Assembly (NCBI GenBank): GCA_003996215.1
Contig: QJPP01003567.1
Location: forward strand, 62,001 to 126,000
Direction: 5' to 3'
Source: Jaltomata sinuosa
Taxonomy: Eukaryota; Streptophyta; Magnoliopsida; Solanales; Solanaceae
DNA: 64,000 nt
The first letter of the stretch is position 1; each line of letters opens with the position of its first letter. This document shows positions 11,568-23,965 of this stretch, in pieces. Below the pieces are notes generated by a model that saw nothing but the letters and a program-made list of their open reading frames with translations, did no database searches and had not been told where the DNA came from. Both the position numbers and the translations under genes were made by a program.

Positions 11568-13135
11568 TTTACTACAGTTTTAGACCCGGTTACGCCCGGG
11601 CACCCTTGGAAGGGTTTTTGAGGCATTTTCTACTACTTTAGTCCTGGACGGGGTCTGGGCATGCATACTTGAGACTGGGTCTCTATCTTGATCCCGGACT
11701 TGCTTCCGGATGACATGTCTTGATACTGAGTTTTAGTATGGGGTCGGGGACCTCCATGGACCTTGCCGCTCCAGGCATGGGGCTTCGGGCTGCGTGCATC
11801 GAAGGGAAGGGTATACGGTGGAGTAGAGGTATACAGGCTGAGTCCTTCAATGGAACCTGCCTGCTGGGCCTGATTTGCACCGGAGGAGGTACATATATAG
11901 GTTCTATTCCACATCATATCATATCATGCATTGGATTCCACCCTTGTTTGTTGTGTGTTCAGTGTACGCTTTGGTAGTATGGGATGCCGGAGAGTTTGTT
12001 TTCACTTTTATGTGTTCCTCGGTTGTATGGGCAGCCGTTGGGACTGTAGGTAGACTGTATTTACTCCTGTTTTTACTTAGAGCTTGTCTTGGCACCCGGT
12101 TCTTGAAAGATTAGTGATGGCTAGCCTATTGAGGCTTTGGTTGTGGGATTTTTTATTATTGAGAGGGCTTTAGAGTCCTATCTTATTGAGGCACTTTTGT
12201 GTAGCCTTCTAAGAAGAGTGTGAGACTCTGGTTCTATTCTTGTGGGAAGCTGAGTGGTATCTCTCGGTTATTGTGGCATAGTTATTTCATCCTAGGGTTG
12301 TACTTGTGAGGTGATTCCCTGGTTATGCTATCATATGATTGGATTGGTGTTATGATTTCCTTGTACTGGTTGATTCCATTTTGAGTATGTTAGACTGCTC
12401 TCCGTCTTTTCCTTCCACTTGAGGTTACCGGTATACCGCTATTTTCTCAACTCTCTCTCTACTTACTTATATTGTTGTGAAAGGACTCCAGGTGCGTTCT
12501 CCTTTCCTTCACCTGTGATTCTGTGTAATTGTATCTCTGTGCTAGCATGTGTTACTTGAAGCTCTTGGTTATGGATGATCTGTGCTAGCTCCTTGTGCCT
12601 TGCTTATTGCCTCAGTGACTCCTTTCTTGCTATAAGTTACTTACTGCTTTTATATCTTATATGCGCTCAGTCGGCCTATGATACCTACTGAGTACCCGTG
12701 GTTTTGGTGCTCATACTACACTTCTACACTTTTTTGTGCAGATATTAGCTGAGCTTTCGCCGTTGATCACGTTGAATACTCGTGCAGCTTTTGGATCTTT
12801 GAGACTAGGGTGAACACCTAACGGTCGGGGCTTGTCTACATCTCATATGTTGTACTGTTGCTCCTTGTACTTTCGGAGGCAATTTATGTTGTGTTTTGTT
12901 ACTACTAGCACTTGTATCCTATTAGAAGCTTCTGTACTATTGATACCAAGTCTTGGGGTTGGTGTAGTTTCCTTTATTTATTTATATTCGAGTTTTGCTT
13001 TCGCTTATTTCTGCTTACTGGTGCATTTTAGTTAGGTAGTAGCCCATTACTAACTGTTCTGGGCTACGGGAATTGGTTCGCCTACTGGGGGATTGTATGT
13101 ACCATTATGACTTGAGAAATCGGGTCGTGACAGCT

Positions 13136-13147
13136 TGGTATCAGAGC
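13136..13147 (+). other. Primer binding site, initiator tRNA-Met type (I2)
   Basis: TGGTATCAGAGC three bases after LTR A2, identical to the I1 site. Confidence 0.9.
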
Positions 13148-13338
13148 TCTAGGTTCACAGGTGTCATGGTACAGAAGCAAGTGTCTAAGTAGAGTCTCGT
13201 GGATCGGTACGATGACGTCTGTATCCTATCTGCGGGAGGCTACAGGGCATTTTTAGGAAAAGTTTCATCTTTTTGGCTCCTCATCGTGCGTTCCTGGCTT
13301 TATTGACTTCTAGACTTCGGTTGTTCATTCATTCTCGA

Positions 13339-13926
13339 ATTCCTCAGACGAATGCGATAACGGTTGGTGCCGAGGCTTCTGTGCCTGTTGCTTCAGTGCT
13401 TCCATCTATGCCAGGACTCCATAGTGAGAGTTTACTGCACTAGATAAGGGGTGTGGGGTCAGCCCAACCTTCGACTGGATTTATAGCGACCTCAGCGCTT
13501 CAGGACATCGTGGCTAGGACTCTGAGTCCTCCGGTGAGTGTTCCAGTACCTGGTTCTATGAGTGGTGCTTCAGTTACAGTTGAGCTTCTAGTTCTTCAGC
13601 ATGGTTGTCTGTCAGTATTGGAGTACGAGGTGAGATTTACCCATCGTACTTTATCTAGTAGAGGCTATTTTCGGTGTGGTGAGCCTGGGCACTTTGCTAG
13701 GAATTGCCCCACGATTATGTATCCCAGATAACCTGTTTGTTATCATTGTGGAGATACTGGTCACCTTTATAGAGCTTGTCCCCGGCGAGGGCCGGTTGGG
13801 CCTTCAGTTTTGACTACTCAGTCCAGAGTTATATCCCATCAGCTTGATACTCCTCTTGGTGGGCCAGAGGTAGAGGTTCCTGATATCGTTGCTCCAGGTT
13901 AGGCTTTTGCTACCTTCGACTTGTGA
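13339..13926 (+). pseudogene. A-element gag relic with zinc knuckles (I2)
   Basis: Same frame and layout as the I1 copy. The start codon reads ATT. Stops at 13441, 13729 (TAA between the knuckles) and 13900. The stop at I1 position 6114 is absent here (CAG), leaving an open stretch at 13453-13731. First knuckle YFRCGEPGHFARNC without its first Cys; second knuckle CYHCGDTGHLYRAC complete but beyond a stop. Confidence 0.75.
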
Positions 13927-16900
13927 TAGTCCTGCTCACATTGCGATTCTATTCGTTCTGTCATTTATTTTCTTATATACCAACCTGCTATTTGTTTAAG
14001 TTGTTTGGCTACCCGAATTGTAGTACCGATATGTTATTTTATTGGTAGTTTATTCTTTAGTAGTGGATAGGGGTAAGTTAGCCTTGAGAGGTGTTTTCTC
14101 GGAGTTGTAGCTCGTGGGTAGTTCTTGTTAGTCTATTTCTAGTTGGGTTATCCCTGTTTCATTGTGATTTTGGACTTGTGGTTGAGTTGCCCTTGTTGAG
14201 CGGTCCTAGATGGTTGTTGCCTAGGCCGTTATCTAGCGTGGCTAGAGATCCGTGTGATGGTTCGATGTATTACCGGTAGTTGGGCTAGAGTTAAGATTTT
14301 GCCTCAATTAGGAGATATTGGTTATGCTAGTGTGCATAAATTGGTTTGGTCTCCCGAGTGTCTAGAGTTGACCCTCTTTGTTGATTAGTTTAGGAGGTTG
14401 GTAGATATGTGGGTTGTTCCCATATTCTCCTCCACTTCCTGGTCTGTTGGGTGTTTTCTTGTATCCCTAGCTCCAGTTGGAATGAATCTTGATGGTAGTT
14501 CTTTCGATATGCTCTGGATGTTGGCATCGTGATTGGGTCTTGACTTTAAGCACTTCCAACTAAGTGTTGATCGTAACCTCATGGTAAGGCTTGGATTTGT
14601 AGGCATTTCGGGTGAGTTGGGCATCCGGCCCATTCTTCTCCTTCCTTATTGAATTTGACGTGTAGCTATGAGTAGTAAGGTAATGGCTTCAGGTTCTTAT
14701 TCGAGAAAGGATTTGTAAGGTTTAGTATGTGCTAAGGAAGCATTTTTGTTTAGTTGAAAAAGAAGGGAGATGACTTTTTATTTGTGTTTAAGTGTCCTCG
14801 TAGTTGCCTGGGGGGCGATGAAGGTTTGCTTTGGGATTGTGGGTCGGTGATTCGATTCAGCCGTCTACACATTGCTGTGGGTTTTCCATCGATTGGTTTT
14901 GTTTCAGTAGCAACTGCGGTGTTGGCAATTTGCATATTCAGGCCTAGTTAGCTTGGGTTCTTACGGGTTCAGTGGCAGCATCCTGGTTCGACCAAGGCTT
15001 TAGTTGGTAGTTTTGAAAGTTGGGGTTTAAAATCATGGCTTGGCAGATTACATCGAATGGTTCGTGGTAGTTTTTATTTGTTTGCAGCATCTTAGTGCTT
15101 GGAGGCAGTGGGTGCGGGCAACTTAGCTTCTTTACTTTAGTTGTGGATGCGGCTATTGGCCTTGGACACCTAGTCCTTGGCTAACCTCTACAAGAGGCGA
15201 GATATTCTAGATTTCAGTAGTATTCTAGTTAGTACGAGGTTCTTCTACCATGGTTGGACAGACTCAGCGGCGTAAGTTTGAGCTTCAGCAGTGGTGTATG
15301 CTTTATGTGGTCAGCTTGTGCGGCTTGAGACTAGCGACGCTATTTTAAGTTATGATGATACGTAGAGAGTAGTAATCTCCATTCATTTGCCAAGGATTTT
15401 AAAGCTTGTTTAATTGATTCCTCCAGAGTTGTTGTTTATGTGGGGTTCTAGTGTTGGTTAGACACGGCCAGTATGGATGAGAAGTTCATTATGAAATATG
15501 CTTCGAAGTGGTTGGTTGTTTACAGAACCAGTAGAGCGGTTGATTCGATCCAAAGAAATGAGTTGAAAGTATATGCAAAAATTTCTATGACTAGATGGTA
15601 ACTTTGAACCCCAGGCACCTTTTTCCTTTGCCTTCGGGGTGTTTGGACTTGATATTTGTGGCATGGTGGACTTCTTCCTGAGGTGAGATTCGTAAGGCAA
15701 TTTCACATTCAAATGGTGTTCGAGTGTTCGGAGTAGCAGTAGTGTTTTCTAGAGTTGGGAGCTTGGCTCATGGTTACAAACTTCGTGGTAGGCTTACCAC
15801 ACTTCTTGTAGGATCGTGGTTTTGGTTTGGGTCTTTCGGGCAGGTTGCCCCAGTTCATTCACTTTCAGCCGATTCAGACCTGACACGGTTCAGTTAGCGA
15901 ATTTGATGTTAGAAAAAAATGTTCGTTAATTCGTTGGTGGTCAGTCAAGGCAGATAACTTCATTTTCAATGATATGCTAAGGGTTGTTATCTTAGATGGC
16001 AAAGGCTAGTAGCCTATATATTGGCTTGAAATGAGTTTGAATAAAGTGGGTGACTTCGTTCGTGGTAAAGTATAAGCAGAAACTATGGATCTCCGGTGTG
16101 TCAGTTGATGCTTCGAGGGTGGTTTGAGTGTTCGGCTTGTATGCAGCTTCATGTTTGTTGTCCTAAAGGATTCAGTTCAGAAAAAAAAGGGCTTTTGCGG
16201 AATAGCGGGTTCATGAGTTAGAGTTTTGGGTTGATGGATTTTCTGGTAAACTTGGTATAATTTTGAGGATTCGAGTTTTATGTGTTGATCGCCTTGGTGT
16301 TCTGGTTTCGGTGTTGTGTCGGTGATTTTTGGTTAAGATTCTCGAGGTTCAGTTTGGGTTGGAAGATCTTTGGAGGTTGTAATCTAGCTTGGCTAGTAAG
16401 AAATTAACGCTTGGTTGCTTTCTTTGGTTCTGTTCTATTGGGTGCCGTCTGGTCGCGGAGGTTACCCGGGTTGTCTTAGAGAATAGTGCGTGTGTTGTAT
16501 CCGCTATTCTTAAATCTCTGGTATTTTCTTCCTTCCTGACTTTCGGGGACGAAAGTCTTTTTAGTAGTGGATGATGTAATGACCCTTCCGGTCATTTACA
16601 CGTTTTCCCCTTTCTTGTACCATTAGAGCTTACTTGTAGCGGCCCAAGTCATTTATGGCTTGTCGGGACCGGTAGTTCGGTGCCCGGGCCGTTTGTTTGG
16701 TCTTTATGGCCATTCCTCATTTTAGAGCTTCAACTTTGGAAATCGTTGACTTCCGACAACATTCTTGGTAATACCAAAGAATTAAACCAAGGTTCTAGGT
16801 CAAAGGAATTCCTTACTCGAAAGTTTGAGTTAAAGAAATGCCTCGTGTAACACCTCGCCCGTTTGGAAGGTTTAAAGTAACCCGTGACTTTGGGGTAAGA

Positions 16901-17253
16901 CTAATAGTGTCTAATATACTAAGAAGGATGTGTTATGAGGTATTATAATCGCAAAATGGTCGTATGATAAGTTTTGAAGTCAAGCAAGTTGCGAAACAAA
17001 AGTCGGAAAAAGTTATTGTAAATTCCTTTAAGGAATTCTCTTCAAATTTGGGTTAAATGTCTTGGGGTGTTTATCCCTATCTTTAAATAGTTAGTGGGCC
17101 CCCAATATACCAAATCGAAGGTCTACGAGTCTAGTTTCCAACGCACTAAACCGTTTGTCCATACGACTTTAGAATAGAGAGATATTCACATTTTCGTAGG
17201 ACAGCGCAGGCAGACACGTCAAGGTGGGGCCTACGTCCTAAGTCGGTTCAGCT

Positions 17254-17260
17254 TATAAAA
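17254..17260 (+). promoter_or_regulatory. TATA-box candidate in LTR A3
   Basis: TATAAAA at LTR offset 679 in the same near-palindromic context. In a 3' LTR it would read outward into flanking DNA. Confidence 0.45.
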
Positions 17261-18769
17261 GCTGATTTCTCCTTCGTTTTAACCCATACTTTTCACCCAA
17301 AAGCTTCAGAAAATCAGAAGGAAAGTCCATAAATAATCCATGTACTTTGATCCTTTCAATTCGGAAGTTTAACGAAAGTTGCTCTACGTCGCGAGCTCGT
17401 CATTTTGGTATAGTTTTCCCCGTCGATTTCATGGAGTATCTTCGTGGGTGTTGATGCAGCAATCCAGCAGGTGATTTTTGAGTATTTGGCAGTAGCTATG
17501 GAGTTATTTTGGTGAGGTATGGATCCCGTACACTTATCTATTTGTTGGATCAAGATTTTAAGCTTTTAGTTATGAAAAGTTGTTGTTGCCGATATCTTGT
17601 AGTAGTTTCTTGTTGATTTTGGATCTGTTTGTTGTTCCTGCAAGGAGGAAGGTTTTTAATCTTGGGATATTGAATATTTTTTTCAAGGAATCTCTACCCT
17701 ACAATCCTCCTTCGTTATTATATGTTCTAGTATTATTTTATGGATTTCTGAACCATGAAATGGTATTTTGGATTTGTGGCTTTAGACAACCCCTTTATCT
17801 TGTTATGTTTGGTTATTGTTGTGGTGTTCTGGTTATGGTAAGGTGCTGGAGGGATTGGGAAATTGTGCGATTCTTTTTGGGATCACATACGATAGTGATT
17901 GGATTGAACAAACGTGAAGTATGCCTTTAAATAGTTCTTCGGGAGCTCGTCGCTGCTTGGAGATGTGGTTAACGTATTGTTGTTGGATTTAGCTGCCATT
18001 TTTTATTGTTATTGGACTCATTTTTATGCTTTGGAGTTGGCTGGTCGCGAGTGTGACATTAACACCTTATCAATTGGCTATGGCTCGTTCTTGCAGCCTT
18101 GTCGATTCTAGCAATTGTTCCATTACCTTGGTTGGTCAGGATTCATAAAGACGCCTTTGGGGCTTCAGTTGAAAGTATTTGTTTTGTGTGATTCAGAGCT
18201 TCCTTGAGTAGTTCGAGCCTGGACGACACCGTTCCCGCAGCTAGTCATCGGATGACAGGTAGGTTATGGTTTTCCCCTATCTAGACTCTGCGTATATAGG
18301 CTATAACTGCATTAATTAGCAACCTTGGATGGGTTGTTATAGGTTGGTACTCCAGACCTTGTCCGCCTTTCATCTGTCTATTTCATACGTTGTTTGTAGT
18401 ATTCGCATAGTAATGTATATTACCTTTGTGGTCCTGTGTGGCCTTGTATTGACTCTGGAACATAGATGGTGGGCTATTTGGGAATGTCCGCGAATCCCGA
18501 ACATAGAGATTATCCTTTTAGGCTGGTTATGTCTGCTGAGTAGCCATTGGGCCTGTGCAGGGATGATAGGAATTGTTGTGAGCCGTTGGGCTACTTTTAT
18601 ATTTGTGTGCGAGCATATCATCTATGAAAAAGATTTTCCCCTGCATGTTTTACTACAGTTTTGGCTGTGAGCCACTACTGACAGGTTTCCTAAATTTGCA
18701 TGGCCCTGGGGGCCCCTTTTTGGTACTGTTGTTGATAGAAAAGGGGATTTTTGGATGTTTTCGCACTGG

Positions 18770-18907
18770 TTTTATTACTGGTACTATTCTCTGCGGGGCA
18801 GAGCACCAGACTTGATTTTATTACTAATACTAGTCTCTGCGGGGCAGAGCACCGGACTTGATTTTATTACTGATACTAGTCTCTGCGGGGGGAAGCACTA
18901 GACTTGA
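18770..18907 (+). repeat. 46-bp tandem repeat, 3 units (LTR A3)
   Basis: Three units, two with the CTCTGC-GGG-GCAGAG hairpin core and a degenerate last one. Confidence 0.9.
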
Positions 18908-20736
18908 TTTACTACAGTTTTAGACCCGGTTACGCCCGGGCACCCTTGGAGGGGTTTTTGAGGCATTTTCTACTACTTTAGTCCTGGATGGGGTCTGGGC
19001 ATGCATACTTAAGACTGGGTCTCTATCTTGATCCCGGACTTGCTTTCGGATGACATGTCTTGATACTGAGTTTTAGTATGGGGTCGGGGACCTCCATGGA
19101 CGTTGCCGCTCCGGGCCTGGGGCTTCGGGCTGCGTGCATCGGAGGGAAGGGTATATGGTGGAGTAGAAGTATACAGGCTGAGTCCTTCCATGGAACCTGC
19201 CTGCTGGGCCTGATTGGCACCGGAGGAGGTACATACAGAGGTTCTATTTCACATCATATCATATCATGCATTGGATTCCACCCTTCTTTGTTGTGTGTTC
19301 AGTGTACGCTCTGGTAGTATGGGATGCCGGAGGGTTTGTATTCACTTGATTGTGTTCCTCGGTTGTATGGGCGGCCGTTGGGACTGTAGGTAGACTGTAT
19401 TTACTCCTGTTTTTACTTAGAGCTTGTCTTGGCACCCGGTTCTGGAAAGATTAGTGATGGCTAGCCTATTGAGGCTTTGGTTGTGGGATTTTTTATTATT
19501 GAGAGGGCTTTAGAGTCCTATCTTATTGAGGCACTTTTGTGTGGCCTTCTGAGCAGAGTGTGAGACTCTGGTTCTATTCTTGTGGGAAGCTGAGTGGTAT
19601 CTCTCGGTTATTGTGGCCTAGTTATTTCATCCTAGGGTTGTACATGTGAGGTGATTCCCTGGTTATGCTATCATATGATTGGATTGGTGTTATGATTTCC
19701 TTATACTGGTTGATTCCATTTTGAGTATATTAGACTGCTCTCCATCTTTTCCTTTCACTTGAGGTTACCGGTATACCGCTATTTTCTCAACTCTCTCTCT
19801 ACTTACTTATATTGTTGTGCAAGGACTCCAGGTGCGCTCCTTTCCTTCACCTGTGATTCTGTGTAATTGTATCTTTGTGCTAGCATGTGTTACTTGAAGC
19901 TCTTGGTTATGGATGATCTGTGCTAGCTCCTTGTGCCTTGCTTATTGCCTCAGTGACTCCTTTCTTGCTATCTGTTACTTACTGTTTTTATATCTTATAT
20001 GCGCTCAGTCGGCCTATGATACCTACTGAGTACCCGTGGTTTTGGTGCTCATGCTACACTTCTGCACTTTTTGTGCAGATATTAGCTGAGCTTTCGCCGT
20101 TGATCACGTTGGAGACTCGTGCAGCTTTTGGATCTTTGAGACTAGGGTGAGCGCCTGACGGTCGGGGCTTGTCTACATCTCATCTGTTGTACTGTTGCTC
20201 CTTGTACTTTCGGAGGCAATTTATGTTATATTTTGTTACTACTAGCACTTGTATCCTATTAGAAGCTTCTGTACTATTGATACCAAGTCTTGGGGTTGGT
20301 GTAGTTTCCTTTATGTATTTATATTCGAGTTTTGCTTTCGCTTATTTCTACTTGCTGGTGCATTTTGGTTAGGTAGTATCCCATTACTAACTGTTCTGGG
20401 CTACGGGAATTGGTTCGCCTACTAGGGGATTGTAGGTGCCATTATGACTTGAGAAATCAGGTCGTGACAGAAATTCGGGTACGGATTGGGTTAGGTGTCT
20501 TAGTTTGAGCTAGTTTCCCACGTAGCCAAGACATAAAGGAGTCCGGGGGACTTTTTGGAATCGAATTTGGGTAAGTAGAACTCCCAGAATCGCGTTTGAC
20601 GTGAAAGGGTTGTTTTGGGTCATCGGGGGAAGCAAGTGTGTTGTAAAATGGCCAAATCTAGGAGATTTCTGGACATTCTGTCTGTGACGAGTGCAACAGT
20701 CTGCCGTAGTGACCTCTTTTATAGTGGTGGAAAATA

Positions 20737-20840
20737 CCGCTATAGCGGTGGTCAAGGAGGTCAATGCTGCTTAAGACCGCTATAGCGGAAGAAGACCGCT
20801 ATAGCGGAAGTTGTCCACTATAGCGGGACTGCTATAGAGG
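20737..20840 (+). repeat. Cluster of the palindrome CCGCTATAGCGG in LTR T
   Basis: Perfect 12-bp palindromes at 20737, 20777 and 20796, plus decayed copies near 20815 (CCACTATAGCGG) and 20829. Spacing is irregular, so this is not a simple tandem array. Possible roles are protein binding or DNA/RNA hairpins; none can be shown from sequence. Confidence 0.85.
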
Positions 20841-21595
20841 GCTGACGGGATTTTAATGCAGAAAATTCCCCAAAATAGTTCAGTTTTCTACAACTCATTT
20901 GGGAGAAGAACTAGGGCGATTTCAGGCGATTTTCCTCCGTTCTTCATCATTTTTCTTCCCTAAGGTAAGGTTTCTACTCTCCAATCTTCATACTACTTTT
21001 CCTATGTGGTAGAATTGCTGGGAGGGAACTTGGAGGGAGGTTGAAATAACCTAAGAAAATAACCTAGGAATGGTAGAATCCAGAGAAGGAAGGGGATTCA
21101 AAACATGAATGTTCTTGGGTATTGTTAAAAATAAGATATTATGATCATAAGTTGTTAAATTCTCTATTTTTATCCGTAAAAATGATAGAACTAGGGAAAT
21201 TAACTGTGGGAAAGCCCGGGAAAAGGGTGTAATGATCATGGGTGGCCTGGGGTTTTGGGATTTGGTGTAATCCGGGTAATGTGCAGGCCTTGTTTGTTAA
21301 TTTCATGTACTTGTATATTATTTTAGACCAAGAACGAGAAAGGAATCCGGAACACGGGAAAGCTCAGGTTGAGTAGAGCTTGGATCATTTCGAGGTAGGT
21401 GATGGTTTACGATTCCTGTGAATGTTGTATAATTTTTTACTCTTAGATAAGTGTTTGTATGAATTACATTACTTAGGGAAGTTGTGTAGAATGTCTAAGG
21501 GTCCTGTTTTACAGTCTGTGAGTTGAACGGTGTGATTGCTTGTTGGTTTACAAGTTGTTATTTCATCTATTTGACTGTGGATTGTTGATATTCGG

Positions 21596-21701
21596 TTGGA
21601 TCGGGTACCACGCCTGGTACGAAAATAATAACGATTGGCTCGGGTACCAACCCTGGTATGGGAATACTAACGGTTGGCTCGGGTACCACGCCTTGTACGG
21701 G
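21596..21701 (+). repeat. 39-bp tandem repeat, about 2.7 units, in LTR T
   Basis: Units start at 21596, 21635 and 21674. Each carries a GGTACC core; units 1 and 3 can form GTACCA-CGCC-TGGTAC-type hairpins, imperfect in unit 3. Confidence 0.8.
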
Positions 21702-22560
21702 TTTATTTTACTGCATCATTGCATTATATTATTGTGTTGCATTGACTGATATTGGTTCTATGAGTGGACCGGGTTATTTATTGAATTGTGTTACTTGTTT
21801 GGTGGTCCTTGAGTGACCGGTAAATTCTGTTACATCGTTGAGCCGGTGTTGGATTAGGTCGGGTTGTTCATTGACACTTAGGTCTTGTCTAGAGGGGATC
21901 CCGGGGTTGGTCTAGGCTAGACGGAAAGGTATGGGTTATGGCCATGTGATGGTGGTTTAGAGTATATGAGGTGTATTTCATGCGGGAACAAGCTAAGTAG
22001 AGACTTGTAGTCCAGGTGTGCCCGTTAACATTGTTGCATGTCTTCCATACTATTTACTTGATATTGTTGTACTGAATATACACTGTTTATTTGAAAACTG
22101 ACTGATGATCCTACTAGTACACAGTGGTGGTGTACTTATATTTCACTTGCTTTTCTTTTGGTGAGTACAGGAAATCTTTCAGCGGCTGAGACACGACTTC
22201 ATCTATAGCACCAGCGATTTCGGACTTCAAGGGTGAGCTGCTCGATCAGGCTACCTTTGATCTATCTTTAGAGTTTCAGCCCACTTGTTTCGGGCTTAAA
22301 ACTATTTCCGTATTTTCTTTTGGGGTTTCATCCCCGTACTCTAGATGTTGGTAGAATTGTTTGGTACATCGACTTTAGTTCCTAGGAGGGATTTTCCCCA
22401 GGATAATGTTAATGATTTGGTTATTTGCTGATTTCGAATTGCTAGTTTACTTTTCGTTGCTGGTTTTAGGCTGTTAGTCTAGGCAAAAAGGGTTGAACTC
22501 TATCGGTTCGCTCATCCGGGGGTTGGGTGGGTGCCACTCACGACGGTCTGGGTCGTGACA

Positions 22561-23090
22561 CCTTCACATAATTTGCTTTTTTCTGCAGTAGTGTTTATAC
22601 ATTCGGTATATAATATTTATATATTTACTGTAAATAATGTATCAATTTTATATAAAAGTGTATAATAATATATAACAAATATTCATACACACTTTTATAC
22701 CAAAATATATAAATTTACACAAAAATTGGGTTCATCTCCTATAACTTTAACCCGTGAAATTTCATCTCAAATGGGTCAAAAACATTATAAATAATTCAAG
22801 TCTTCACAGAATTGTTTCAAATTTTAACTACAATTTCAAAATGAAATCTCAACGAACCTCAATTCATCAATTTACCAAATATGTCAACAAATCACAAAAT
22901 TCATTTGAGAGTTTTAAGTCACCAAATAATATATGGGATAGAAGACGAAATAACCAATACAAGAATTAGTAGCACATGGCTGGAAAAAGGCTTTTTCAGT
23001 TTTGGCTCGTTGGCCAAAATTAATGACAGATTCACCCAAATTATATAAACTTATATGTATACTAGTTATCGATAGCCCATGCAAGCACGG
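22561..23090. other. AT-rich intergenic stretch with a hairpin-prone segment
   Basis: No convincing gene. Around 22650-22710, TATAAAAGTGTAT faces its near-complement ATACACACTTTTATA across about 25 AT-rich bases, resembling the core of a small fold-back element. The short open frame at 22754-22969 has no recognisable domain. Confidence 0.4.
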
Positions 23091-23097
23091 TCGGTGT

Positions 23098-23965
23098 CAG
23101 TATATGTTACTTTTTCTATCTTAGTTTATGTCGCACAGATAAAGTTGGAGAGTCAATAAAAAAATTGTATAATTTTCAAATATTTTAAGTTGTAAATTAT
23201 TGTAGTTTATAGTACTTTTTACAAATTTTTTAGATAATATATGTTACTTTCTCCATCCCAATTTGTTTGGCCTGATAGAATTTGGAAAAATAAAAATATT
23301 ATATAGTTATTAGATATTTTAAATTATTAATTATTGTGATTTATAGTATTTTTTACATAATTTTCAAATAAGATATATTACTCCCTCTGCTCCAATTTAT
23401 GTGGCGTTGATAGAATTTTGAGAATCAATCAAATTTTTATGTCTTTTAACTATTATAAGTTAATTATCGTGATTTATAGTATTTTTTACATCATTTTCAT
23501 GTTACTTCCTCTGTCCCAATTTATGTGACACTGATAAGTTTTGAGAGTTAATTAAACTTTTTATATATATTTTAAATATCTTAAGTTATAAATATTTTAA
23601 GTTGTTAATTATTGTAATTTATAGTACTTTTTTCGTGATTTTTAAATAATATATATTATTTTTTGTGTCTAAATTTATATCACACAAAATTTGTATACCC
23701 AACAGAATTTCTTAATGGTTTTAAGTACTTAAATTGTTAATTATTGTGATTTATAGTACTTTTTTCGTAATTTTCATTTATAGTATTTTTTTTGTGTAAT
23801 TTCCCTTTGTTCCAATTTGTGTGTCACATATAGAATCTCCAGAGTCAATCAATTTTTTTACATATTTAAAAAACATTTTAACAGTTAATCATTTCAATTC
23901 ATAGTACTTTCTATGTAATTTTTAAATATGTAATTAAAATATTTTAAGTTGTTAATTATTGTGAT
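23098..23965 (+). repeat. Tandem array of about six MITE-like units, about 140 bp each
   Basis: Each unit starts with a relic of the plant MITE terminus type CTCCCTCTGTCCCAATTTATGTG (near 23098, 23237, 23376, 23500, 23650 and 23797), continues with 'gagagtcaat'-type sequence, and ends with 'gtgatttatagtactttttac'-type sequence. All units run in the same direction and are well diverged. The same unit occurs once inside the intron of the OXS3-like gene. Confidence 0.75.

Larger units (their letters stand above)
9189..13132 (+). repeat. A2: middle LTR of the array, a mosaic
   Basis: 3944 bp, exactly one 46-bp repeat unit longer than A1. Begins TGTAATGACC and ends CGTGACA. It serves as 3' LTR of I1 and 5' LTR of I2. 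Left of about 11690 it shares variants with A3 that A1, A4 and A5 lack (for example GATTGAACAAACG near 10515). Right of about 11775 it shares variants with A1 that A3, A4 and A5 lack (TTGAATACTCG near 12770; GTGAACACCTAACGG near 12810). The start has the hairpin AATGACC-CTTCC-GGTCATT. Confidence 0.92.
13133..16574 (+). mobile_element. A internal region 2 (I2)
   Basis: 3442 bp, nearly identical to I1 and in the same order: primer site, leader, deleted gag, unrecognised middle, integrase-like patch (about 15753-15807) and the TTTCGGGGACGAAAGTC motif before LTR A3. The closeness of I1 and I2, against the larger A1-A3 difference, indicates duplication well after the first insertion. Confidence 0.85.
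1848..20469 (+). mobile_element. Tandem array of non-autonomous LTR element A (LTR-int-LTR-int-LTR)
   Basis: Three LTRs (1848-5745, 9189-13132, 16575-20469) alternate with two internal regions (5746-9188, 13133-16574). All units run in the same direction and adjacent units share an LTR. The array interrupts the 3' LTR of a chromovirus and is bounded by GAAAT duplications. Each internal region keeps a primer site, a leader, a deleted gag and a small integrase patch, but no working polymerase gene. LTRs longer than the internal region and the lack of pol fit a large retrotransposon derivative. The middle LTR is a mosaic of the outer two, so the array most likely arose by unequal crossing-over. 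Confidence 0.9.
16575..20469 (+). repeat. A3: last LTR of the tandem array
   Basis: 3895 bp, TGTAATGACC to CGTGACA, followed directly by the right GAAAT duplication. Its right third keeps the variants also found in A4 and A5 and lacks those shared by A1 and A2, which marks it as the original 3' LTR. Three 46-bp units. Confidence 0.9.
20470..22560 (+). repeat. Chromovirus T 3' LTR, right piece
   Basis: Begins with the right GAAAT duplication (20470-20474) and ends GGTCGTGACA. Joined to 1710-1847 it makes a TG...CA LTR of about 2.2 kb. It contains palindrome and tandem repeat clusters listed separately, and a T-rich right half with no gene. The target duplication of T cannot be checked because its 5' end is outside the window; the five bases after the LTR are CCTTC. 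Confidence 0.8.

Noticed and set aside
1848..20469. Array as a CRISPR-like or satellite repeat
   Set aside because: Units of 7.4 kb with LTR structure, primer sites and a target duplication identify a retrotransposon array in a plant; no short spaced repeats are present.
1848..20469. Array as a simple assembly duplication
   Set aside because: The copies carry consistent, position-dependent differences, including the A2 mosaic and the fourth 46-bp unit, which a duplicated contig would not show. Long reads would settle it.
22754..22969. 71-residue open frame after LTR T
   Set aside because: AT-rich composition, Asn/Lys/Ser-rich product, no domain, no matching copy; probably chance.
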